Positions 23,125-34,344 of a DNA stretch of 64,000 nt are shown here, piece by piece. Positions within the stretch are counted from its first letter, which is position 1; each line of letters starts with the position of its first letter. The translations under genes and the position numbers were made by a program. The DNA comes from Aphidius gifuensis (lineage: Eukaryota; Arthropoda; Insecta; Hymenoptera; Braconidae), in contig NC_057791.1 in NCBI RefSeq assembly GCF_014905175.1, positions 14,450,177 to 14,514,176 of the forward strand, read 5' to 3'. Under the pieces are notes generated by a model that saw nothing but the letters and a program-made list of their open reading frames with translations, searched no databases and was not told where the DNA came from.

Positions 23125-23887
23125 AAAGCCAGGAAGTTTGCCCGATTTTTGAGAGTGAGTTAATAACGATGGTAACCTAGGGAAAACATTTTAAAAAATA
23201 GAATTGAATTAGATTGTATTTTGTTTTTTCTGAGACATGGTATTGTGTGACGGTTGATCATTGTGTGTGTGATGAGTTTTAAAAAAGATATATTTTTTTT
23301 ATTGAAATATTAAATAATTTTTGATTTGGAATATATGTTCTAGCATTACTTAAATTAATTCTAAAAATAAGTTCTAAAATAACTGCTTAAATTAAACTAC
23401 AAAAAAGTGCTAAAATAATTGCTTAAATTAATACTAAAAAAGTGCTAAATAATTGCTTAAATTAATACTATTAATGTTAAAATAATTGCTTAAATTAATT
23501 TTAAAAGTGTTAAAATAATTGCTTAAATTAATACTAAAAATTGTATTTTATTGTAAGTATTATTTTCAGCATTAATTTCAGTATTATATAGCTAAATTAT
23601 TTTAGCACTTTTTTAGAATTAATTTACCCAAAGATAGAACTTATTTTAGAATTAATTTAAGTAATGCTTAGTTATTCCAAATCAAAATTATTTAATATTT
23701 TAATAAAAAAAAAAATATATCTTTTTAAAAACTCATCACACACACAATGATCAGCCGTCACACAATGCCATGTTAACTCCAGAAAAAACAAAATACAATC
23801 TAATTCAATTCTATTTTTTAAAATGTTTTCCCTAGGTTACCATCGTTATTAACTCGCTCTCAAAAATCGGGCAAACTTCCTGGCTTT
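23125..23887. mobile_element. Long-TIR foldback DNA element (about 760 bases) with 9-base target duplication
   Basis: Terminal inverted repeats of roughly 250 bases: left end AAAGCCAGGAAGTTTGCCCG, right end is its reverse complement. Flanked by ATTTATAAT at 23115-23123 and 23888-23896 (one extra C, 23124, lies between the left copy and the repeat). The interior is a cluster of about 35-base tandem units around AATTGCTTAAATTAATACTA. No transposase is visible. Long TIRs plus a 9-base duplication suggest a non-autonomous Mutator-like element; a generic foldback element is the alternative. Confidence 0.8.
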
Positions 23888-24011
23888 ATTTATAATAGAT
23901 AATTTTATTGACAAACAATGTTGAAAAATATAATGTTAATTTATATTAAAATAAATTAATTTACTGATTGATATTTCATGTATTTATAAAAAATGACATT
24001 TATTATTTTAA

Positions 24012-24243
24012 TTAATCATAATAGTCTAGATCAACATTCTCGTAGAAACATTGATAAAATTTTTTATTCATTTCAATATTTTTGTCGTAGTAATAAATTG
24101 CTAAATATTGTAATTTATATCCCCGTGAGGAAATAATATTTTTTATCAAAAATATTGTTCTTTCATAAATTGGAACATACATGAATGTTTTAGCCAGGCA
24201 ATCATCATTAGCACTTTCATTTATTAAGACGTATATTATGATG
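24012..24243 (-). other. Unassigned minus-strand open exon of about 77 codons
   Basis: On the minus strand an acceptor-like CTGTCAG is followed by an open frame containing NESANDDCLAKTFMYVP, then YERTIFLIKNIISSRGYKLQ, and ending KKFYQCFYENVDLDYYD and TAA. The composition (Tyr, Phe, Cys; no long lysine runs) looks like real protein rather than AT noise. Upstream minus-strand sequence (24270-24450) contains another acceptor and a GTAAGT donor, but the stretch between them is not open in a compatible frame. I do not recognise the family. It may be the last exon of a decayed gene. Confidence 0.35.
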
Positions 24244-24920
24244 CTGACAGTGGATTAAAAAAAAAAAAAAATCAATTTATGTTTAATAAAAATTCAATAT
24301 TCAAGAAATGTTGATAACAAATTATTTTCTTACGCTTTTAGTTTAGGAAATGTCTTGAAATTTGACTTACAACTTTTTCAATTTTATTTCCGATTATCAA
24401 TATCTAAATATTTTAAACTCTGCAGTCATAATGAAAAATAATCAGAAATGAGGCCTATTTGTACCTTGTTATTTAGTTATTTTATAGTGATTAGTGATTA
24501 CTTTTCCTTAGTTATATACAGTTAATTTTTTACCTCAAAAAGATGAAAAGATTCTCATCTTTGGCTATTGAATATTAACAAATATTTATACCACATATGT
24601 GAGTTGAGAAATTACCAGAAATTACTTCATTACTGTATTATCTAAATACGAAATAATCAACTCACATCACTGATAACGTTGAAAGACGTTTTTTAGCTAG
24701 AGTTGTCAGCAACTGGGTGCCTGAAAATTATATACACCGATGACAATAACAAATATCCAACAGAGTTGATAGGATTATTAAAAGCGATAATAAAAACTAC
24801 CGTAGTTAATTACTTTTTTTTTTTTTATCATTTATAATTTTTTTTTTGTGACATTGAGTATAAAATAAAATACATTTTTTATCAAACCTTACTTTATATA
24901 TATTGTTAAAGTTTATCAAA

Positions 24921-25802
24921 ATGTTGAGCATGAATATATTCTTTGTTCTATCAGCTTTTATCACTATATCTATTTCAAATGGTGAACTAAGTAAAGAAGT
25001 AAAAAAAGTAAATATTGTTCATTAATATCATTGTGATTATAATAATTTATTTCTATTATCTGTTTTTATATTTTTAGAATATAAAATTTGTGTGTGGTGA
25101 GTCAATTGTATTTAGTGGTCACACCGGGCACTTTGATGACCCTCAACACATCTTTAAAGCTCCACCACTTCACAGTGTTACACTTAAAAAATCCATAAAA
25201 AAAGAGGATAATTTGACAGTATGTATTATAATTTAGCTTTAAATTTAGGGAAAATATTTGCAAATTTTTAATAATAATAATATTGTTATTTAGATAGAAT
25301 ATGGAGTGCAGTGTGGTACAAGAGAAACTTATATTCCTGTACCAATTAATATTTGTGATATACTGGACTCTCAATCTGATGATGAAAAAACAAATTTAAA
25401 TAAAGCTTTTATCGATCTTTTGGAATTTAATGTATCCAATTGTCCAATACCAAAAGTAATTAAACATATATTTATATTTTATTTAAATAATAATATTTTA
25501 TATTTATTGCGAAATATTTCTTTATAATTCTATTATATATCTCTCAATTTCAGGGTACTTACAAACTTAAACAACAAAATGTATTTAATCCGTGGCTTAT
25601 CGATTTTTTTGGATCTAAGTGCAGTGTGACTGATGATTTCTTTGGCAATTATGGAGCACTGAAATTAGATATAATGTACGAAGATTATCTGATTATGATG
25701 TTTGGGTGGCATCAAATACAACGGGATGACATAGATAATTGTACCATTCTTGGTTCGGTGATTCATAAAGCCATAGTTCTAAGTTTTGAGCCTTCGAAAT
25801 AG
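24921..25802 (+). CDS. Small secreted protein, four exons, possibly DUF1091/ML-like
   Basis: Exons 24921-25007, 25078-25218, 25294-25455 and 25554-25802 join in frame to 212 residues. The first exon encodes a clear signal peptide (MLSMNIFFVLSAFITISISN). The mature part has a pattern ICDIL ... NCPIPKGTYKLKQQNVF and a following Cys-bearing beta-rich stretch, reminiscent of insect DUF1091 proteins or MD-2-like lipid-binding folds (Cys, then a CP..G.Y motif). That assignment is by pattern memory only. Two further copies of the first exon occur as an inverted pair at 21545-21862, so this gene too has been duplicated and partly destroyed. A second in-frame ATG lies at 24930. Likely exported; partner and role unknown. 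Confidence 0.7.
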
Positions 25803-26709
25803 GATATATCTAAAATCAGGCTCATGGATTATGCTTTTTTGCTATATTCGTAGTCTCTCCTATTTTAACTACCCCTTCGACCCTGGGGTCTTTGTTTTCC
25901 AACGTTATATATATGTACCTTCGCATGTATACCTGGCCACTGCATTTAGTACTAAACTCTGATCAACTTGATCTAGTATCAATGATTGTGACTTGTAAAA
26001 AAATTAATTAAAATAATAATACAACTCCGTAAAAAACCAATCCGAAGGCTTTACGACAATTAGTTTAAAAGTTATAAACGTTTTTTTTTTTTTGGGAAAA
26101 ATCCAATACTGCGGCTGAGCCTTTCGGCTCCTATAGCCTCCGTAAAAAAGTAAATAAAAGTATAGTAGTAATGAAAAAGAAACAGGTAAATTAATTTCAT
26201 TTATAAAACTTTAAAAAATAAGAAAATTTATAAATATAATATTAATTATTTTAAATAATAGTTTTTTTTTTTCTTATAAAGATAATAAAATATTTTCATG
26301 TAATAATTGATGGATAAAATTTAGGTCGTCTGATTAATAAGTAAGCATTGTTGACATTTTAATTTACATCATATTATTGATTTTGCAATTTTTCATTTAT
26401 TTCCTGTGTAAAAATAATTTTAATTATAAATAAAGAGACGTTTATTTAGTCTTTGTTTTATCTCAAACTTTTAATTTTTGACATGATGTATATCCGTTGG
26501 TTTGAATGAGTCAAAATAACAATTATATTTTTTTTTTCCTCAACAATAACATTAAAGTGAATTAGTATGATAGTCATGAAATCACACCCAGTGATGTCAG
26601 TTTCAATCTTTTCTGTATCCAATACAGACTTATAATAAAAATACTTAAAAATCTCATAAAAAATATTTATTTTTTTTTCAACAAAAAATCAAAAAAATAA
26701 ATTTAAAAA
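25803..26709. other. Intergenic region with short GC-rich hairpins
   Basis: No gene visible. 25872-25893 (ACCCCTTCGACCCTGGGGT) and 26113-26135 (GAGCCTTTCGGCTC) can each form a short stem-loop; both stand out from the AT-rich background. Bases 26760-26812, at the start of receptor intron 1, hold a TA dinucleotide run. Confidence 0.4.
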
Positions 26710-29700
26710 ATGCATGTGTTATTATTGACAAAGTATTTGTTTTTGCTCGTTTTCTTGGTGATGTATACAGGTATCAACTAGATCTCTCTAAATATATATA
26801 TATATATATATTGTTTTCCTTTTAAATAATTTTCTTTTGCTCAAAAATGATATTATGTATATTTACTAAAATATCATATTTTTTTTTTCAAAAACAAAAC
26901 GTTTTTTTACATCCAAAATTTCAGAATCTCACATTGTTATACCAATAATGAAACCTAATGTATCATCAATTTTTATAAAATTTGGTGAGAAACTTTCCAT
27001 AGAATGCAGTAGTACACGTCAAATTAAATTTTTTGTTAAACGTGATGACAAGAACTTCGTAAGATATAAAAATGCCAATGTTCTTTAAATTCAATTTAAA
27101 TGAAAAAAAAAGGAATAAATAATACTAATAATTATTTTAAAATTTCTGTTATAGTTTGATTTATCAAGAATCAATCTTTTTTCTGAAAAAAAAAAAAATG
27201 GAATTTACACAATGAGAATCCAAATAAATAAAACACTGCCTGGTGACATTGGATCATATGGGTGTGGTCATAATAAAAAAGACGTACGCTGGATTCAGGT
27301 TCAAGAAGAATCTTGGAATAAATATGAAGGTAAATTGAATTATGGTAAAATATAATAGTTATACTGATTCAAAAGAGTAGAATAATAAAACTCACTACTG
27401 ATTCATATATAAAATCACTTTAGTAAAAATATTTTTTATTTACATGTCAATGAATGCCATTTTCTTGCTTTGCAAATGAACTAATATTATTTTAATATGA
27501 TTTTGGAAATATCCAATTATTATAAAAATATCAGAAAAGGATATCCCAAAAACATCATATATTGAAGTCAAGAAAAATGATCCATTTCAAATAACATGCA
27601 GTCATGGACCAAAAATAATATTTTATCGATATTTATCACCTTGGCTATGTGTAAGAAGTAAAAAAATGAATAAAAAACATTGGTCATTATTATTTTTATT
27701 ATTATTATTACTAGATAATTTATTTTAATTTTATTTCTAGTGTACGTTGCCAATTGAAAATGAGGCAAATAAAACTGACATGATAATGAGTGATGAAGAA
27801 CGATTAAAAACTCGAGGCATATTTAATTGCTCTATTTCTTGTGAAAGATACAGAGTAAAAAATTTAACTATATTTATAACTATATATATTTTATTTTATT
27901 TATTATTTTAATATTATTTCATTTGTAGGATGATTTTATGAATGCAAAAATAAGTCAGGACGAAAAAGATGGAATTTTCATATTAAATTTAGAAAAAAAA
28001 AAAGCGGTACTTGGTGATATTGGCTGGTATGGTTGCAGTAATTTTGAAATTAGAATGGTAGATTGGACCTACATTTACGTTAAACGTAAGTTTTTAATTA
28101 ATTAATTTATTTATCTATAAGGAAAAAAGTCTGAATTTTGTATTATGATATAATTATAAATTGATTATAAATAATATAATACCTATAACAATTTGCAGCA
28201 GAGAAATATTTATTTGTGGATATAAATGATTTCAAAGCGATAACTGTTGATGTCAACAAAACATTGACAATACCATGTCGACCAAAATCACCAAATTATC
28301 AAGTGACTCTTTACGCAAATGAAAAAGTAAATTATATACATTATTCAATACATATATTAAATTATTATATATTTTATAAGAATATTAAATTATTGAATCT
28401 AATTTTAATTTTCAATATTATTTTTTAGAAAATTAATGACAATGGCAACGTTATTTTTAATAATTCAATAGGATTTATTATTAAAAATGTTCAATTAAAA
28501 GACAATGGGTATTACGAATGCAGAATAATATTAGATGGCATTACCGAAGAAAAGGGTTTTGATGTGTTAGTGACGGGTGAGTTTTGAATTTTTTTTATTT
28601 GTCAAAAGTATGTAATATTGAATATCGATAAATTAAATTAAGCAAATACTTGTATAAAAAAGATTTTTTTTTCATATGTAATTTCAGAGCCAAATAATTT
28701 GAGACCAACTATGTATCCAGATTTATCATATATTGAATTGGAAGAATATCAGATACTTAATTTAACATGCACAAGTACACAAAGACCGTATTTCTTCGTA
28801 AATCCGTGGATGCATTTACCATTTGTAAAGAAAAAAGATGATTATATACATGCGTATAACATATTTATTTATTTATTTTATTTCAGACGAAGAGGAACAC
28901 AAAACTCCTTGAAGAAAAGACACATGAAAAAGCAGATGGAATTCACACATCAAAGTTGCAAGTAAAAAGATCACCTCAAGACACTGGCTTTTATGGATGT
29001 GCTAATTTTAAGTTTAATCACATGGACTTAGAGCTTAATAACATGAATATTCGTTGGATTTACGTTTACGTTAAAGGTACTAACTTGCTTTTATTATTTT
29101 TTATTTTTTTTATTCATTTATAATCTTGAATATTTTTTTATTTATTTTTTAATAGCAAAACCTAGAATAAAAAAATTGAGAATAAATAAATATTATTATG
29201 AACCAAAAGAAATAGCTGAAATTGAAAATACTGCTGTAGCATTTCCAAGCTCAAATATAAGATCAACACTTGAAGAATCAAATCGACATTTAGAAATTCA
29301 AAATATGACAAGAATTTTCAGTTCTGTAAGTAACATAAAAATCAGTTTTAGTTAAAAACATCTGCAGATAAATAAATGAATATTAAATTTTTATAACCCA
29401 CATTAAAATGTTGAATTAAACTTTCTTTCTTAAATTACACAAAAATACATATAAAAAAATTTTAATCAATTGATTTTTTTTTCATAAAAATATGTTGATG
29501 TTTTTTCCAAAAAAAGATTTCGAATGGAGAGTTTATAGTAACTATACTCGTTTCGTTATCATGGACACCAGCAAGAAATATCACATTCACTTTTTTCAAT
29601 GATGCTGGAAATGATTCCATTGTTGTTCCTCTATTTTCAGATGGTAATATACATACATTTAATATTTAATATTTATGTAATGATTTTTTCTCAATATAAT

Positions 29701-31988
29701 TATGGCGTACAAATATTTTTATATTTTTATCAAGATAAACCTTTTGAATTTGGAATTAGTGGTCCAAAAAAAAATGTGGTAGTTGGTGAGACGTTGGAAT
29801 TGATATGTATTGGGTATCTAACGAATTCGTTAAATAGAATAAAATGGATAAATAATTATTCATATAAATATGAGTCAGAAATAAGTGCAGAACACAATCC
29901 AAGAATGAATATAAAAGTGTTAGAATATGACGATATATGCATATCAATATTGACAATAAGTTCAGTTGAAAAATCAGATGAAGATATATATCATTGTAAA
30001 ACTAAAGAAACAATTTATAATTATATGCTAAATGTCAATGAATTGAGAAAACCAAATTGCAATCATACAAATATGAATGAAACCGAAGCTAAATATGAAA
30101 CTAGTGGAAAATCAACTGTGCTAACATGCTATACTGATGGTGTGCCTGAGCCAATAATTACTTGGTCGATGAATGATGTCCAAATAAATAGGGTTTCTGG
30201 GACGCTAAATGAAATTTGTAAATATGAATTTCATAATAACTATCAAGAGTTACATATTGGATATTTAGATGAAGGTTGTTTTGGAAATTATTCATGTAAA
30301 GCTGATAATAAGTTGGGTCATTGGGAAACATACCAGCAAATAGTAATGGATGATCCAACAATAAGATATATCGTAGCATTTGGAATTACATCAGCGCTAA
30401 TAATTACTACTATTATTTCGATTTATTTTATTATTAAACTTAAAAAAGAAAAAAAATTACGTACACAACTTATAGAAGGTAATTTAAAGTCATATGATAA
30501 ATCTTGGGAATTTCCACGTGACAAATTGAAACTTGGCAAACAATTGGGATGTGGTCAATTTGGAGTTGTAATTAAAGCGGAAGCCCAAGGTATTTATGAT
30601 GATGACAATGCATCAATAAAAACAGTTGCTGTAAAAAAAGTTCAAAAATCAACTGAAATGACAAACTTCCAGGCACTTGCAAATGAACTAAATATTATGA
30701 TTTATATTGGAAAACATAAAAATATTGTTAATCTACTTGGTGCTTGCACTAAAAATATTGCTAAACATGAATTACTTGTAATTGTTGAATATTGTCATTT
30801 TGGTGATTTACATGATTATTTGTTTAAACATAGATTAAAATTTATAAATCAAATTAATCCATTGACTGGTAAAATTGATATTGGTTTCGGAATTTCAACT
30901 GCATTGACAAACGTAAAAAAAAACAACAACAACAATAAGAACAATGAGTAAGTCATTAATATATGTATAATGTATCAGGGTTAAAAATAATTTCGAATTA
31001 CACAATTCACAATTTTTTTTTTTTTAAATTACTATACAGAATTAATTATTCAACATTGTCCGTTTCTGGTAGTCGTAGTTCTGGTTTATCAGTGATAAGT
31101 GATAAAGACTCAATAAAAATGTCAAATAATATTGCTCTCAACAAGTCAGCACGGTGTCCTGAAGATTGCCTTGATGATTGTAATAAAGATCAAACTTTAC
31201 AAACGATTTGTACACAAGATTTGTTCTCTTGGTCATTACAAGTTGCCCAAGGAATGGAATATCTTAGTAATAAAAAGGTAATATATTTATATAATTTCAT
31301 GATTAAATTACATGCAATATACGTTAATAAATTATTTGTTCTATAGGTACTTCATGGTGATTTGGCTGCACGAAATATACTTCTTGCTGAGAATAATATT
31401 GTTAAAATTAGTGATTTTGGTCTAGCTAAAAATATATGTAATGGTATTTACAAAAAAGTAGATAATGCTCCACTGCCAGTAAAATGGATGGCAATTGATT
31501 CTCTAGCAGGTAGAATATTTACAACTCAATCAGATGTCTGGTCATTTGGTATTGTACTTTGGGAATTTTTTTCCCTTGCTGAAACACCATATGCAGAAAT
31601 GGATGCTGATGATTGTTGGTTAAAAGTACTTAAAGGATATAGAATGAAAAAACCAGAATATGCTACAAATAAAATTTACAATATAATGTTGAAATGCTGG
31701 CTAGAAAATCCAACGCTTAGACCAACATTTACTGATCTCGTTACTGATATTGGTGATTTATTTGATAATTTTGACAAAAAAGATAATAACGATTTAAACA
31801 CACCATGGGCACACAACATATATGCATATGATGAAATAGAGAAGAGGCCAGATGATGGTAAAAATAATGATTACTTGATTATGAATCATGTACCAAACCA
31901 TCCAGCATTGTCATCATCAAAAAGTGACAATGTCGATGAACCAACAATTCATATCAATACAAACTTATCATATGTTTCTATGCACTAA
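26710..31988 (+). CDS. Pvr-like: PVR/VEGFR-type receptor tyrosine kinase with extracellular Ig-like domains, 15 exons
   Basis: Exons: 26710-26770, 26925-27058, 27155-27329, 27535-27650, 27741-27854, 27929-28085, 28199-28326, 28429-28576, 28688-28824, 28887-29076, 29156-29325, 29517-29643, 29735-30947, 31040-31277, 31347-31988; all phases agree, 1249 residues. Signal peptide (about 1-20), a series of diverged Ig-like domains with Cys pairs and DNGYYEC, DTGFYGC, DEDIYHC and GNYSCKAD signatures, a transmembrane helix (about 764-788), then a split kinase. Kinase motifs: GCGQFG loop (824-829), VAVKK (Lys 853), a long insert rich in Asn and Ser, HGDLAARN (1039-1046), DFG (1059-1061), PVKWMA, SDVWSFGIVLWE. 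The catalytic loop has HGD rather than HRD. In insects, PVR controls haemocyte survival and migration. The cytoplasmic tail ends SYVSMH. Fragments of a second copy lie at 22195-22975. Confidence 0.85.
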
Positions 31989-34019
31989 ACAAATAAAGTA
32001 GAAAAATATGAATTATTAAAAAATATTTCGATTTGTCAATCTTTTAATATAATTTTTTTTCTAATTTCTAAAGTATGCACCTATATTAATAAGTTATAAA
32101 TAATAACTAAATTATGCATAATAAAAAAACAAAATTAAAATAATACTTGAAACAATAAAAATAAAGTATATATTTTAATCTATTTCATTTTGTTTTTAAA
32201 ATTAAATAAATACTCGAATTTATGTAATAATTCGAAAAATATTTTAATAATAAATTATAAATTTTTACAAACTAAAGTTGCATAAAAATTTTATAAATTT
32301 TTATAAAACTAATTAATACAAAATATAAAAATAAATCGTTCAATTTACTTTTTTTAAATAAATAAATATTTTTAGAATAATTTTGTTTTTGTTACTTTTA
32401 TTTATTAAAAAATTTACAATTTATTCTGTTTTTTTTCTTTTTCTGAATTGACATTGGTAATAATAATAAAATAATTTATCGTTCAAGCAAATTGTAAATA
32501 ATCATAGAAAATTTTTACGCACATGCTCTTTAAATCTTTTTCAAAAAATTTTAAAAATAAAAATCAGGTATTTTAAAGTTTTGGATAAAAGAACAAATTA
32601 AATAAAAGTTTTATATCTCAAAAAATTCGATTTTAATTCCTGAGAGCCGAATGTGATAAAAAATCGGTAAAATCACCCTTCGTTCATTTTCAACTGTAAC
32701 ATAGAAGATGATACTGATTGTTAGAAACAATTAAAAACAACTAATTAACAAATGATCAGACAAATTTTATCAGAAGAGATTGGCTCTGTCAAAACAATTA
32801 ATTTCAGCAATAAACAAAGCTGATCAAAGAGAAAATTTTAAGTATTATGCAAAATATAAAAAAGAAATTATGTTTTGATTTATTAACACCTTTAATACAT
32901 TGATCTTTCAACTAGATTATAACTGCAAAATTCTTGATATCTGGTAAAAAATTGTATCCATGATTTGTTCTTAGTTTTCTTATTATTTGACTTTGAAAAT
33001 AAAAAATGATCTTTTTGTTAATAACTGGGAATTAACTAACAATTGAGAGTATTAGTAAGTGCCAGGTTTTAGTATTTTCAATAAATAATTTGGTCTTAAC
33101 ATTTACAACATAGCAAGGTACACAACTAAATCAACTCTATGCTGTACAACAAATATTTTTAACGATGCAAATAAATAAAAAAAATATTTTCAATTAGTTT
33201 TTATTTATGAAATCAATCATTATTTATATATATTTTTGATCAGTATAATTTTTTTATAGCATAAGAATCATTTTTCCATAATTTATAATCATATTTTTTT
33301 AAAAACTTACTGAATTGTGTTTAATATGTTGTCAATTGATGGTGATAAACAGTGAAAAACCTGATGAAATTCCATTTTTTTTGTGGATAGTTTTTACCTA
33401 ATTACAAAAAATCTAATATTATTTGCTAATAATATTGATACATCAAAAAAACTTGATATTTTTTATAATTCAGTAGTTTTGGAAATCTGTCATTTCATTT
33501 GACCACATTTGTTTTATGTTTCAAATTATTTAGTCACACTTGCTGTTCATAGAGCCATGTATAACCTAAACAGGCCTACTTTAATAATTAATATAAAAAA
33601 AACGAATATTATTACCTATAATTCTAAGGAGCATATTAAGATTAATTTATTATTTCACTTATCTAATCTCAAAATTTCAAAGCATTTGCTTTCATTCATC
33701 AAGTTTACTAAGCATTTGTACGTTAGACACGATTCTTCTAACTTTATTACTTTTACAAGATATGATCATTTAAAAAAAACGTTTATGAATTCAATACTTA
33801 TGAGCTTCTCCTACGTAATAAATTATAAATTTTTACAAACTAAAGTTGCATAAAAATTTTATAAATTTTTATAAAACTAATTATTGCATGACCTCTTAAT
33901 TATAGAATAAAGTGGCAATAGATTTTCCTGTTGGGTTTATGAAAAATGAATAAATAAATAAATATATTGTTTTGAATAAATATTTGTTAATTGTTTTTTT
34001 TTTTTACTTAAAAACTCTT
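31989..34019. other. Intergenic region with a 70-base direct repeat
   Basis: AAATTATAAATTTTTACAAA... occurs at 32247-32313 and again at 33818-33884 in the same orientation. The sequences after each copy (32415-32480 and 34018-34085, TTTATTCTGTT.. CTGAATTGACATTG) also match each other and 22440-22485, so this is a tandem duplication of receptor 3' flank. An open stretch at 33509-33853 has no supporting features. Confidence 0.5.
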
Positions 34020-34344
34020 TACAATTTATTCTGTTCCTTTTATTTCAGCTTGACTGAATTGACATTGGCCATCAATAATAATAAAATAATCTACGTTCAA
34101 ATGCTTGTGAAATAATCATATGTTTTATTTTGTCGATTATCAATTTTTTTATATGCACCTTCTCTTTTTCAATAATTTTTCAAAAATTTATTGGTTTTAA
34201 ATAATGCAGGTACTTTTAAAGTAATACATGGACAAAAAAACTAGTAAATAAAATGCAATATACCTGTATATATCACAGAACGATTTTTTTTTTCTGTTAT
34301 TGCTAGAATCGTTCACAATGCGGGGGAAGGAGAAAAACGGTTCA
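34020..34344 (+). promoter_or_regulatory. Truncated type II upstream cassette
   Basis: Carries the shared spacer (ATAATGCAGGTACTTTTAAAG at 34200) and the TAGAATCGTTCACAATGCGG block, then stops at AAAACGGTT (34335-34343), where it is joined directly to dynamin exon 3 sequence. The AP-1-like box and donor are deleted. Confidence 0.5.

Noticed and set aside
23340..23560. Possible CRISPR-like array of about 35-base units
   Set aside because: Units are contiguous tandem repeats inside a TIR element with no unique spacers.
33509..33853. 114-codon open frame
   Set aside because: Overlaps a duplicated AT-rich receptor flank and shows no motif or splice sites.
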